Shown here: piece by piece, positions 25,226 to 34,200 of the stretch | Position numbering within the stretch: the first letter of the stretch is position 1 | Layout: every line of letters begins with the position of its first letter | DNA from: DASRAU01 sp036005805 | GTDB lineage: Bacteria; Acidobacteriota; Polarisedimenticolia; Gp22-AA2 | Assembly (NCBI GenBank): GCA_036005805.1 | Contig: DASYQE010000066.1 | Span: 1 to 64,000, forward strand | Length of the DNA stretch: 64,000 nucleotides | Direction of reading: 5' to 3' | Made by a program: the position numbers and the translations under genes | The notes under the pieces: generated by a model | What the model saw: the letters and a program-made list of their open reading frames with translations, nothing else | Told to the model about the DNA's origin: nothing | The model's database searches: none

Positions 25226-26008
25226 ATGATGACCACACTGACAAGCCGTGGTTTGACGATCGCCCTGGGGCTGAGCCTCATGGGGATCGCGCTCTCCGCC
25301 ACCACCGCCTCCGCCAACTCCGGAGCCGGCCAGGTCCGGGCCGACTGCTCCTCCCAGGAAATCGCGGAAGTTCAGGCCATCCTCGAGCGGGCGGGATACC
25401 TGGCCCCGGACGAATACGCGACGGGGGAGAATGACGAGTTGACCCAGGCGGCGCTCCGGAGCTTCCAGGCGCATCACCGGCTGCCGCCGACCGGTCGGGT
25501 CGACCACGAGACGATGGCCCAGCTCTCGAGCCATGCGGGGACGAACGACCGTGACGGGGACAGGGTGGTGGACGACCTCGACTGGTGCCCGAACACCCGG
25601 CCGGAAACGCAGGTGGACGCGCATGGCTGCCAACTGGTGGCCCGTCGCGACTCCCTGTTCGACGGGAGAAGAAGCGTGAATCTCGAAGGGGTGACGTTCG
25701 ACACCGGCACGGCGCACCTGACGCCCGACGCCCGGGTGGTCCTGGACCGCGTCGCCGGGTCGCTGATCTCGTCGCCCGACACCCGGGTTGAGGTCAATGG
25801 ATACACCGATTCGAGGAACACCAGCGCCTCCAACCTGGCTCTCTCGCGGGCGCGTTCGGCGGCGGTGTGCGAATATCTCGTCGACCAGGGGGTGGCCTCA
25901 TCGCGCTTGCAGGAGCATGGCTTCGGCGAGTCCAACCCGATCGCCGATAACACCACGGCCGCCGGGCGCGCGACGAACCGGCGCGTCGTCTTCATCCGGA
26001 TCGACTGA
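25226..26008 (+). CDS. OmpA-family protein with peptidoglycan-binding and TSP3 modules
   Basis: A 260-residue secreted protein. Order of parts: signal peptide (SRGLTIALGLSLMGIALSATTASA), a PG_binding_1-like helical module (EIAEVQAILERAGYLAPDEYA to ALRSFQAHHRLPPTGRVD, about residues 35-95), a thrombospondin type 3-like calcium motif (TNDRDGDRVVDDLDWCPNT with a Cys pair), and a C-terminal OmpA domain with VTFDTGTAHLTPDARVVLD, VEVNGYTDSRNTSASNLALS and GESNPIADNTTAAGRATNRRVVF. The OmpA domain anchors to peptidoglycan through the TD-x10-LS-x2-RA region. Start ATG 25226 is chosen because the signal peptide begins there; an adjacent ATG at 25229 is equally possible. It precedes a penicillin-binding protein, consistent with a wall-related role. 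Confidence 0.88.
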   Translation: MMTTLTSRGLTIALGLSLMGIALSATTASANSGAGQVRADCSSQEIAEVQAILERAGYLAPDEYATGENDELTQAALRSFQAHHRLPPTGRVDHETMAQLSSHAGTNDRDGDRVVDDLDWCPNTRPETQVDAHGCQLVARRDSLFDGRRSVNLEGVTFDTGTAHLTPDARVVLDRVAGSLISSPDTRVEVNGYTDSRNTSASNLALSRARSAAVCEYLVDQGVASSRLQEHGFGESNPIADNTTAAGRATNRRVVFIRID

Positions 26009-26082
26009 AGAACCGCTTCGGGCCGGCGTCGGGGCGCTTCCACCGCCGACGGCTCTCCTTCCATGGGATTTCTGAGACGCCG

Positions 26083-28326
26083 ATGCTGCCCTTCCGGACC
26101 GGATCGCTGCCGCTTCCGAATCCGCACGCCCTCGACGGAGCGCGGGCCGCCCGCCCGCGCCCCGCTTGGACGCGCCGCGCCCTGCTTCTCCTGGCCGCGC
26201 CTGCGGGGCTGACTCTGTTCCTGGCGGCGGGATTCGCGCACCACGTCTACTTCGATCGGCAGAACCTCCCCGACCTCGGGCCGTTTCTCCGGTTCGAACC
26301 CCCGACCACCGGTGAGATCTACGATGACCGCGGCAAGGTTCTCATCCAGCTGGCGCGGGAGTATCGCCGGGTGGTCTCCTACGACGAGGTTCCGCTCATC
26401 CTGCGCCAGGCGATCCTCGCGGCCGAGGACAAGAACTTCCTGACCCACTCCGGCGTGGAATACCGCGCGTTCCCGCGCGTCGTCGAGAAGTCCGCCGCGC
26501 ATTCGCTGGCGGGGTGGTGGAAGGGAGACGGATTCCGGCTGTGCTTTCCGCAGGGCGGATCGACCCTCACGCAGCAGCTCGTCCGCACTTACTTCCTTCA
26601 GGACCTGACAGTCCGCGAGAACAGCGACCTCCTGATCGAGGAGGGGATGACCACGCGCACCCTCGCGGCGATCCTGGGGGTTCGAGCCACGAACAAGCTC
26701 CTCCGGAAAACGGAGGAGATCCGCCTGTCCCTGTGGATCGAGGAGGAAATGCTCCGGCGCCACGGATCCAGGGAACGGGCCAAGCGCGAGATCTTCGCGC
26801 GTTACGCAAGCTTCATCTACCTGGGGAATGGCCGCTACGGCTTCGCCGCCGCGTCCGAGTACTACTTCGGCAAGCCCCTGTCGCTCTACACCCCGGACGA
26901 CGCGGCGGAGGCGGCGCTTTTGGCGGGGATCGGCAAGTCCCCCCGGGCATACGCTCCGACGTCCGGAACCGGGCGGCCCCTGGACCGCCGCAACGCGATC
27001 CTCGGCCTCATGGCGCGCGATGGGTTCATCTCCGAATCCCGCGCGCAGCGATTTCGCGCCGAACCGATTCGCCTGTCGGAGCGCAGCCTGGTCAAGACCG
27101 AGGCGCCTGGTGCCATCGCCAGCGTGCTCGCCGAGCTGGCGCTTCGTGGCGGCACCCGCTTCACGGTCGAGGACCTGCTGCAGGGACGGATCTCGGTCTA
27201 CGCGACGGTGGACGGCCGGGCCCAGACCATCGTCAACGAGGCGCTGGAGCGCGGCCTGGCCCTCTACGAAAAGCGGCATCGCCGCTCGACCGGGCTCATC
27301 CAGGGATCGGTGGTGGTGCTGCGCAATGCGGACGCGGCGATCCTGGCGGAGACCGGCGGCCGCCGGGTGTTCAAGGACCGCTCCAACCTGTACTCCGACT
27401 TCAACCGCGTCACCGGCTCGCTCCGACAGCCGGGCTCCGCATGGAAGCCGATGGTCTACCTGGCAGCGTTCCATCGCGGGCTGGACCTCGACACCACCGT
27501 GCCCGACGCACCCATCAGCGTTCCGGGCGGGGACGGCGCGGTGAAGTGGATCGCCAACTACGATCACCGGTTCAAGGGGCGGATCCCGGTCCGCCAGGCG
27601 CTCGCCGAGTCCCGCAACGCGGTGGCGGTGTGGCTCGCCCGCGAGGTCGGCATCTCCGAAGTGAACCGGACCGCCCGGAAACTGGGCATCCGGAGCCCGC
27701 TGCATCCCTACATCAGCACGGCGCTGGGCGCGTCGGAGGTGCGGCTGCTGGAGCTGGCGAGCGCCTATCGCGCCATGGCTTCGGGCCTTCCGGCAGAGCC
27801 GCACGTCATCGCCCGGGTGACCGACGCCTCCGGCGAGGTGGTGCTCTACGCGGCGCCCGGCGCGGCGCCGGAGTCCGTCTCCGGCGGACCGAACGCCGCC
27901 GAGCTGAGCCTGATCCAGGAAGGGCTGCGCGGAGTGGTCCGACTGCCGGACGGGACGGCCCACGCCCTCGACAGCCCCGACTTCCCGATCGCCGTGATGG
28001 GCAAGACCGGCACGACGAGCAGCTTCCGCGACGCGCTGTTCGTCGGGTCCACCTACGGACCGCAGGGGATCACGGTGGCCGTCCGCATCGGGTTCGACGA
28101 CAACCGCACGCTCGGCGAGAAGGAGACCGGGGCGCGCGCCGCCCTCCCGGTGTTCCGGGAGATCATGCTGCGCATTTACCACGACGGGATCGCGGGGCCG
28201 CCGCCCCGGTTCCCCGGCGACATCGAGGCGCGGATCGACGCGTACCTGGCGACGCAGTCCGTGCAGGAAGCCCAAAGCGCCGCGCCGCCGTCGACGAACT
28301 CCGGCGCGCGGCGATCCCGGCGCTAG
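26083..28326 (+). CDS. Class A penicillin-binding protein (transglycosylase/transpeptidase)
   Basis: A 747-residue bifunctional peptidoglycan synthase. One membrane helix (about residues 30-52) precedes the GT51 domain, with AAEDKNFLTHSGVEY (catalytic Glu near 113) and QGGSTLTQQLVRTYF. The transpeptidase domain has the active-site serine in RQPGSAWKPM (about residue 450), the SxN motif SRN (about 509) and KTGTTSSFRDALFVG (about 640). It polymerises lipid II and cross-links stem peptides in the periplasm. An insertion SLAGWWKGDGFRLCF lies just before the QGGS motif. It is 74 bases downstream of the OmpA-like gene and convergent with the kinase gene after an 7-base gap. The acidic/proline tail is short. 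It belongs to the PBP1A/1B class; which subclass is unresolved. Confidence 0.94.
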   Translation: MLPFRTGSLPLPNPHALDGARAARPRPAWTRRALLLLAAPAGLTLFLAAGFAHHVYFDRQNLPDLGPFLRFEPPTTGEIYDDRGKVLIQLAREYRRVVSYDEVPLILRQAILAAEDKNFLTHSGVEYRAFPRVVEKSAAHSLAGWWKGDGFRLCFPQGGSTLTQQLVRTYFLQDLTVRENSDLLIEEGMTTRTLAAILGVRATNKLLRKTEEIRLSLWIEEEMLRRHGSRERAKREIFARYASFIYLGNGRYGFAAASEYYFGKPLSLYTPDDAAEAALLAGIGKSPRAYAPTSGTGRPLDRRNAILGLMARDGFISESRAQRFRAEPIRLSERSLVKTEAPGAIASVLAELALRGGTRFTVEDLLQGRISVYATVDGRAQTIVNEALERGLALYEKRHRRSTGLIQGSVVVLRNADAAILAETGGRRVFKDRSNLYSDFNRVTGSLRQPGSAWKPMVYLAAFHRGLDLDTTVPDAPISVPGGDGAVKWIANYDHRFKGRIPVRQALAESRNAVAVWLAREVGISEVNRTARKLGIRSPLHPYISTALGASEVRLLELASAYRAMASGLPAEPHVIARVTDASGEVVLYAAPGAAPESVSGGPNAAELSLIQEGLRGVVRLPDGTAHALDSPDFPIAVMGKTGTTSSFRDALFVGSTYGPQGITVAVRIGFDDNRTLGEKETGARAALPVFREIMLRIYHDGIAGPPPRFPGDIEARIDAYLATQSVQEAQSAAPPSTNSGARRSRR

Positions 28327-28333
28327 CCAAAGC

Positions 28334-31300
28334 TCACGCGCTCCCGGGCCGGACCGGCACGCGCACTTCAATCCGGGTTCCGTACCCGGGCCGCGATCTC
28401 ACCCGGATCGTGCCGTGGACCAGCCGCACCCGCTCCTTCATGCCCAGAAGCCCCAGCCCCTCTCCGCCCATCTTCCCGTCGACTTCGAACCCAAGGCCGC
28501 GATCCTGGATCGTCAGATGCAGGACGCCGCGGACCGTCTTGAGCACGACGCTGGCGGACTTCGCGCCGGAGTGTTTCGCCACGTTCCGCAGGCCCTCCTG
28601 CGTCACCCGATACAGGCACAGGGCGATTTCCTCCGACAGGCCGACCGGCTCCTTCTGGGCGCTGAAATCGACGTCGATCTCTTCGCGACCGGAGAACTTG
28701 ACGCAGAACGACTTCAGCGCCGCCCGCAGCCCGAGGTGGGTGAGGATCGCCGGATGGAGGTCGTAGGCCAGGCGCCGGACCTCCTCGACGACCTTGGCGA
28801 TGTCCTCCTCGTGCGCCATGAAGCCCGCCTTGGCGGGCTCGCCTCCCGGAGTCAGCCGCGCGAGCCCGGCGGATCCGATCTGGAGCGCCGACAGCCTCTG
28901 GGTCAGGTCATCGTGCAGTTCCCTCGCGACCCGCTTTCTTTCGTCCTCCTGGGCCCGGATCAGCCGCCCCGCGAGGACCCGCAGCTCCGCGCGGCTCGCC
29001 CTGAGATCCAGCTTCTTTTCGCGCAGCGACGACTCGGCCCGCAGGCGGCCCTTCTGCACCGTGTCGCGCGAGGCGACCAGCCGCCGCTCCGCGAGCCGGA
29101 ACCTCGTGATGTCCTTCATGGTGATCAGGATGATCGTCCCTTCCTCTTCGTGCCGATCGAATTGTCGCGCGTCGATCGCCATGATCCGCGGAGGCGAGTC
29201 GCCGGCCTCGAACTCGATCTCGAAATCCCTGAGCCGCGAGCGGCGGCCCAGCGACTCCTCGAGAAGCCGCTTGAAGGCCGGGGAGCGGAACCCGCTCGGC
29301 TCCAGCTCGAACACCAGCCGATGCTCCATCGCGGTCGCCGAGGTGTGGAAGGTCTCGAGGAACGCACGGTTGGCCATGAGCACGCGCCGGTCGCCCCCCA
29401 GCACCAGCAGGGGTTCCTGGACGGCCTCCACGATCGTCCGGCTGAAGTTCCTGGCGCGTTCGACTTCCTGGAAGCTGCGCTTCAGGCGATCGATCTCGAA
29501 CAGCACCACGACGAGACCGCTGACCCGGCCGTCCTCGGTCCGGTAGGGGCGAAGCCGCATGGAATACCAGACGTTCAACCGATCCTGGACCTCGATGTCT
29601 CTGGCCCCCTGCGTCTTGAGCACCTCGGCCGCCACCTGTTCGAGGTCAGCGAACCTGAGAGTGTGCCGGACTTCGGAGACCGGGCGCCCGACATCCGCGG
29701 GGGTCAGCCCCATCACCTTGTCCGCGGCGGGCGTGGATCGGCGCAACTTCAGATCGCCCGTCAGGATCAGGATCGGAACGTCGACGCTTTTGACCAGGTT
29801 GGCGAGATCGTTGCCGATCTCCGTCAGGTCGCGGTTGCGCATCCCCAGCTGGTCGTTGACCGTCGTCAGCTCTTCGTTCGTCGATTCGAGCTCCTCATGC
29901 GAGGTCTGCAGCTCTTCGTTGGCGCTCTGCAGCTCCTCCATGCTCGCCATGAGCTCCTCGTTCGCCGCCTTGAGCTCCTCCTCGGCGGACTGGCGGCTGT
30001 CGATCAGCAGCCTGAGCTCGTTCCTCAGGCGGATCACCTCGCGTCCAGCGACGCTCCCTCCTGCCTTGCTCTTCGTGCCGGCCGGCGATTTCGTGCCTGG
30101 CGCGGCGGCGGACAGGGGGGCGACGGTCTCGAAGAGCACCAGGAGGCCGGCGCCCCGATCGGCGCGGGCGGGCATCGGGATGACCTCGAGAGAAGGCCTT
30201 CCGGGACCGTGGCCGCGCCGGGTCGGCCAGCCCTCCCTGCGGACGGGAGCGCCCGTCTTCCTGGCCCGACCCACCGCATCGGACAATTGCGGGATGAGGT
30301 CGCGCCTGACCAGCCGGAGGATGCTGAGGTTGGCTGTTCCGGGCGCAAACCGCACGTAGGGATGCGGGTCTCCGAGGATCTCGATCATCTCCAGCTTCTC
30401 GTTGATCACGACGCCCGCCGGAGCGTACCGCTCCATGATCAGCTGGTTCGCCTCCTCCCGGAGGCTCGGTCCGGTCCGTTCCCTGATGGCGGCGCGGACC
30501 GCCGGCCGCCTCCCGGATCCGGCCAGCCAGGCGGTGGCTCCCGCCACCTCTCCGGCGGGGGCCGGCTTCTTCCTGTAGACCCTGTGTTTCGCGTCCAGCG
30601 GGGCGAACCGGCCGGAGGAGCCGTCGGGCGTCTCGGCCTTCCCGAGGAGCAGGCAGCCGTCCGGCCTCAGGGCGTAGTGGAAGATCGACAGGATCGTTTC
30701 CTGGAGTGGCTTCCCCATGTAGATCAGGACATTGCGGCAGCTCACGAGATCGACCTTGGAGTAGGGAGGGTCTCTCGTGATGTCCTGCCGGGCGAAAACG
30801 CAGGCCTCGCGGACGCGCTGGCCGATCTTCCAGCCCTTGCCCAGTTTCACGAAGAACCGTCGCCGGCGCGCCGGCGAGACCGATCCCGCGATGCTCGACG
30901 GGTAGACCCCGGCGCGGGCCGTGGCGATGGCCTTCTCGCTCAGGTCGGTGGCGAAGATCTGAATCGGGTGATCGACGCGCAGACGATCGGTGACCTCGAA
31001 CAGAAGGATGGCGAGCGAATACGCCTCCTCGCCGGTGGAGCAGCCGGGGACCCAGACCCGGAACGGCTCCCGGGGCGGCTTCTTCTTCAGCAGCGAGGGC
31101 AGGATCCTCGTCTTCAGCCGCTCGAGGGTTTGCGGGTCCCGGAAGAACTCGGTGACCTTGATCAGGAGGTCTTCGTACAGGGCGTCCAGCTCCGCGGGTG
31201 TCCGGCGCAGGAAGCGGGCGTAGTCCGCGACACTCCGTATCTTGCCGAGAGTCATCCGGCGATGCAGCCGGCGCTGGACGGTGGCCTCCTTGTAGGCGGA

Positions 31301-32011
31301 GAAATCCACCCCGGTTCTCTCGCGCAGGCGCGCGAAGACTTCCGCCAGCCCTCCCGCCGGTGACTCCTTGGGCTCAACCGGCGCCGCGACGCCCGCAGCC
31401 GGCCGGAGATTTCGCGCGAACTGAACCAGCTTCGCGGCGATCTCCCGCGGCGGCAGGACGAAGTCCGCGGCGTTGGCCCGGATCGCGCTTCGGGGCATGC
31501 CGTCGTACCGGGCCGTGCCGGGATCCTGGGCGATGGTGATGCCGCCGGCGTTCCTGATCGCCGCCAGTCCCAACGTCCCGTCCGACGCGGTCCCGGAGAG
31601 GATCACGCCGATCGCCCGTGGTCCGCGATCCCGCGCCAGCGAAGCGAGGAAATGATCGATCGGAAGGTTTTTCGCCGGCGCCTCGAGACGGCGCGAGAGG
31701 GTCAAGGTGCGCCGGTCGATGCTCATCCTCGTGTTGCGCGGGATCACGTAAACATGATCCGGCTCGAGGACCATCCCGTGCTTCGCCTCCCGGACCGGCA
31801 TGGAGGTCGTCCGGGCGAGCAGGGAGGTCAGGATGCTCTCGTGCTTCGGATCCAGATGCGAAACGAACACGATCGCCATCCCGGTATCGGCCGGCAGGTG
31901 CTCCAGCAGTGCGGAGAACGCCTCCAGACCGCCCGCGGAGGCGCCGACTCCGACGACGTCGCAGAGCCCGCGACGGCGCGCCTCCCGTCCCCGTTGGGGC
32001 TTTCTCGCCAT
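28334..32011 (-). CDS. CheB-CheR-PAS hybrid histidine kinase
   Basis: A 1225-residue multidomain signalling protein. Residues 15-200 form a CheB methylesterase domain with Ser in GVGASAGG, His in FVSHLDP and Asp in SGTASDGTLG as catalytic triad. Residues 215-480 form a CheR methyltransferase (GCSTGEEAYSLAILLFE; NVLIYMGKP). A coiled coil around residues 650-715 (EELKAANEELMASMEELQ) is followed by two PAS-like domains. The kinase is HisKA_3 type with phospho-acceptor His in ARELHDDLTQRL and HATPase motifs LRNVAKHSGAK and GEGLGLLGMKER. Start ATG 32011 has GGGAGGG five bases before it. No receiver domain and no adjacent response regulator are present; HisKA_3 kinases normally pair with NarL-type regulators, and the nearest one is at 59859. 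The start of the polysaccharide operon lies divergently 303 bases away. Confidence 0.93.
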   Translation of the reverse strand: MARKPQRGREARRRGLCDVVGVGASAGGLEAFSALLEHLPADTGMAIVFVSHLDPKHESILTSLLARTTSMPVREAKHGMVLEPDHVYVIPRNTRMSIDRRTLTLSRRLEAPAKNLPIDHFLASLARDRGPRAIGVILSGTASDGTLGLAAIRNAGGITIAQDPGTARYDGMPRSAIRANAADFVLPPREIAAKLVQFARNLRPAAGVAAPVEPKESPAGGLAEVFARLRERTGVDFSAYKEATVQRRLHRRMTLGKIRSVADYARFLRRTPAELDALYEDLLIKVTEFFRDPQTLERLKTRILPSLLKKKPPREPFRVWVPGCSTGEEAYSLAILLFEVTDRLRVDHPIQIFATDLSEKAIATARAGVYPSSIAGSVSPARRRRFFVKLGKGWKIGQRVREACVFARQDITRDPPYSKVDLVSCRNVLIYMGKPLQETILSIFHYALRPDGCLLLGKAETPDGSSGRFAPLDAKHRVYRKKPAPAGEVAGATAWLAGSGRRPAVRAAIRERTGPSLREEANQLIMERYAPAGVVINEKLEMIEILGDPHPYVRFAPGTANLSILRLVRRDLIPQLSDAVGRARKTGAPVRREGWPTRRGHGPGRPSLEVIPMPARADRGAGLLVLFETVAPLSAAAPGTKSPAGTKSKAGGSVAGREVIRLRNELRLLIDSRQSAEEELKAANEELMASMEELQSANEELQTSHEELESTNEELTTVNDQLGMRNRDLTEIGNDLANLVKSVDVPILILTGDLKLRRSTPAADKVMGLTPADVGRPVSEVRHTLRFADLEQVAAEVLKTQGARDIEVQDRLNVWYSMRLRPYRTEDGRVSGLVVVLFEIDRLKRSFQEVERARNFSRTIVEAVQEPLLVLGGDRRVLMANRAFLETFHTSATAMEHRLVFELEPSGFRSPAFKRLLEESLGRRSRLRDFEIEFEAGDSPPRIMAIDARQFDRHEEEGTIILITMKDITRFRLAERRLVASRDTVQKGRLRAESSLREKKLDLRASRAELRVLAGRLIRAQEDERKRVARELHDDLTQRLSALQIGSAGLARLTPGGEPAKAGFMAHEEDIAKVVEEVRRLAYDLHPAILTHLGLRAALKSFCVKFSGREEIDVDFSAQKEPVGLSEEIALCLYRVTQEGLRNVAKHSGAKSASVVLKTVRGVLHLTIQDRGLGFEVDGKMGGEGLGLLGMKERVRLVHGTIRVRSRPGYGTRIEVRVPVRPGSA

Positions 32012-32239
32012 GACCCTCCCAGGTGTGCCGGCCAGACTACCACGCCCGGCCAAAATGCCCTGTCCATCAGGGTCTTCCTGACGATGTGTCGGAAAGGAGG
32101 CCTCTTCGATCAAGGGGCTTCCTAGTGTTGCTTCCCGCCCCGCCGGAGTACAAAGACATTCGCACGGCAGCGTACGCATTCAGGGCCGATCCGGGCCGTC
32201 CGTGCGGGAAGCGTCAGCGAAAGACCCACGTCGTTTCCG

Positions 32240-32256
32240 CCTCGAGCGTCGAGGCC
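32240..32256 (+). promoter_or_regulatory. Leader hairpin 1 upstream of the NusG-like gene
   Basis: Perfect 7-base arms GCCTCGA (32240-32246) and TCGAGGC (32250-32256) with a 3-base loop, 59 bases before the start of the antiterminator gene. Confidence 0.5.
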
Positions 32257-32275
32257 GGGGGCGAAGGGGGCGAAG

Positions 32276-32293
32276 CCCGCCGCGAACGCGGGC
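32276..32293 (+). promoter_or_regulatory. Leader hairpin 2 upstream of the NusG-like gene
   Basis: Arms GCCCGC (32276-32281) and GCGGGC (32288-32293) with a 6-base loop, 21 bases before the ATG at 32315. It could be a pause hairpin used by the NusG-like protein encoded just downstream, or sequester the ribosome binding region. Confidence 0.45.
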
Positions 32294-32314
32294 GAATCCG
32301 GGGGATCGAGCCTG

Positions 32315-32845
32315 ATGCCGACCGACCTGGTCCACGATGCGGGTGCCCGCTGGCACGTCCTGTGGACGCGCAGCCACTGCGAGCAGCTGGTGCACGACCA
32401 GCTCGCGGGCAAGCATTTCGATCTCTTCCTGCCGAAGTTCGAAGCCTGGACCAGACGCGCCGGAACGCAAAGGGTCGCCGGAACGCCACTTTTCCCGGGC
32501 TACCTGTTCCTGCGCCACGCCCTCGACAAGGAGAGCTATGTCGAGGTGCGCAAGGCCCGCGGTCTGGTGTCGATCCTGGGAGACGGCTGGGATCGGCCGG
32601 CGGCGCTCCCCGACTCCGAGATCGACGCCATTCGACGGATGGTGGGAGCGAAGGCGCCGGTGGCGGCGCATCCCTACCTGAAGGAAGGACGGCGCGTCCG
32701 CGTCACGCGCGGATCGCTCGCCGGCCTCGAAGGGATTCTCCTGCAGCTCAAGATGAAACAGGGGCTCTTGGTCCTGTCGCTGAACCTGCTGCAGCGCAGC
32801 GTGGCGGTGGAAGTGGACTGCACCGCGGTCGAGCCGGCCCACTGA
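32315..32845 (+). CDS. NusG-like (UpxY/RfaH-type) transcription antiterminator
   Basis: A 176-residue NusG paralogue. The NGN domain is recognisable as RWHVLWTRSHCEQLVHDQL (residues 12-30), FDLFLPKFEAWTRR, TPLFPGYLFLRH and RKARGLVSILGDG; the C-terminal KOW region begins at PYLKEGRRVRVTRGSLAGLEG. Dedicated NusG paralogues as first gene of capsule and exopolysaccharide operons (UpxY in Bacteroides, RfaH, LoaP) allow RNA polymerase to read through long operons. It is the first gene of a polysaccharide locus of about 24 kb, exactly where such a factor is expected. It ends eight bases before the chain-length regulator. Two hairpins lie in its leader. Confidence 0.88.
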   Translation: MPTDLVHDAGARWHVLWTRSHCEQLVHDQLAGKHFDLFLPKFEAWTRRAGTQRVAGTPLFPGYLFLRHALDKESYVEVRKARGLVSILGDGWDRPAALPDSEIDAIRRMVGAKAPVAAHPYLKEGRRVRVTRGSLAGLEGILLQLKMKQGLLVLSLNLLQRSVAVEVDCTAVEPAH

Positions 32846-32853
32846 GGATGACC

Positions 32854-34200
32854 ATGCCCGACACGATGAAACAGAGGCTCGGACCGGAGGTCGTCCTGTC
32901 CGTCTGGCGCAGGCGGAAATGGCTCGCCCTGTCGACCTTCGCCGCGATCCTCGCGGCCGCCGCCAGCGTGGCCGCCTTCCTGCCCGACCGCTACCGGGGC
33001 ATCGCCACGGTGCTGGTCGAGCGCCGGGCGACCGAGGCCTCGATGCCGGCCGCCGACACCAACGAGATGGAAACGCGCCTGCGCACGATTGGAGAGAAGA
33101 TCCTCAGCCGCGCGCAGCTCGAAGCCTTGATCCGGCGATTCCATCTCTACGAGACCGCCAGAGCGGAAGGAGCCTCCGCGGAGGCGATCGTCGAGCAGAT
33201 GCGCCGGGACACCCACCTGGAGCTCAAGGGGATCGACCCGCTCGGCGGAGGCGGCGCGACCATCTCCTTCGCCCTCAGCTACTGGGGAGACGATCCCAAA
33301 ACCGCCGCCGCGGTCGCCAACACGATCGCGGCCAGCTACGTCGAGAACAACCGCCAGAGCCGCGAGCGCCAGGCCTCGTCCTCGGCCACATTCCTCAAGG
33401 CCCAGCTCGACGAGGCCAAGGCGCACCTGGACGACAGCAGCGCGCAGCAGGCGCGTCTGGTCGCGCGCCGCGACGGTCTCGTCAAGCGTCTGGCGTCGAT
33501 GGAGCCCGGCAACAGCCCCAGGTCCATGGACGCCGTGCGCCTGGCGAATCTCCGGCAGGAGCTGGCCGGGCTGCTGACCCAGTACAAGGACTCCCACCCT
33601 CTGGTCGTCCGGATGCGGGGGGAAATCAAGGCGCTCGAGCTGCAGGTCGCCGGAGCCGCGCCGCAAGGCCGGAGCGCGGACGGCGAGGCGATCCAGCAGG
33701 CGAGGGACGCGCTGGCCCAGACGAACGCCCTCGTCCTGTCGAGCGATTACGCCACCGCGAGCGACCATTACCTGTCCCTGATGAAACTCTACGAGGAGGC
33801 GCGGCTCAACGAGAGCAAGGAGCAGGACGCGCAGGGCGTCCAGTTCGCCATCCTGGATCCGGCGGTCGTGCCGGATCGGCCCGCGTCGCCCAACCGGTTC
33901 CGCATCCTGTTCGGAGGCCTGGTCCTGTCGATCGGGATGGCGTTCGGTGCCGTCGTGGCGGCGGAACACCTCGACACGACCTTCCACGCGCTGGACGACC
34001 TGCGCGCTTTCACGCGGGTCCCGATCCTGGCGAGCATCTCGCGCATCGCCACGAGGAGGGAGACCTGGCGGCGCCGGTTCCGCCTGCTGCTGGGATTCTG
34101 CCTGGCGGCCGCCGGCCTGCTGCTCGTCGTCGGGATGTCCTGGCTCGTCGCGCACCGGGGCGGCTCGGTGCTGACGATGCTCGTCGGAGGTCACGCCTGA
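32854..34200 (+). CDS. Wzz-type polysaccharide chain-length determinant / co-polymerase
   Basis: A 448-residue inner-membrane protein. The first helix is at about residues 25-45 (WLALSTFAAILAAAASVAAF), followed by the Wzz signature DRYRGIATVLVERR and a long periplasmic coiled-coil region (residues 60-340). After VVPDRPASPNRFRIL, the conserved proline-rich segment, come a second helix (LFGGLVLSIGMAFGAVV) and an additional third helix (GFCLAAAGLLLVVGMSWLVA). Such proteins set polymer length and activate the partner tyrosine kinase, encoded here by the next gene. ATG 32854 has GAGGA five bases upstream; ATG 32848 is also in frame. Its stop overlaps the next start as TGATG. Confidence 0.9.
   Translation: MPDTMKQRLGPEVVLSVWRRRKWLALSTFAAILAAAASVAAFLPDRYRGIATVLVERRATEASMPAADTNEMETRLRTIGEKILSRAQLEALIRRFHLYETARAEGASAEAIVEQMRRDTHLELKGIDPLGGGGATISFALSYWGDDPKTAAAVANTIAASYVENNRQSRERQASSSATFLKAQLDEAKAHLDDSSAQQARLVARRDGLVKRLASMEPGNSPRSMDAVRLANLRQELAGLLTQYKDSHPLVVRMRGEIKALELQVAGAAPQGRSADGEAIQQARDALAQTNALVLSSDYATASDHYLSLMKLYEEARLNESKEQDAQGVQFAILDPAVVPDRPASPNRFRILFGGLVLSIGMAFGAVVAAEHLDTTFHALDDLRAFTRVPILASISRIATRRETWRRRFRLLLGFCLAAAGLLLVVGMSWLVAHRGGSVLTMLVGGHA

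Larger units (their letters stand above)
32012..32314. other. Divergent regulatory region between kinase and polysaccharide operon
   Basis: A 303-base region without a supported gene. It should contain the kinase promoter and the promoter and leader of the polysaccharide operon. Its right half holds two hairpins (separate entries). A pair TTGCTT (about 32126) and TACAAA (about 32147), spaced 15 bases, is a weak promoter candidate. Confidence 0.5.

Noticed and set aside
25474..28371. 965-codon minus-strand open frame opposite the penicillin-binding protein
   Set aside because: Antisense composition bias; the plus strand has intact PBP active-site motifs.
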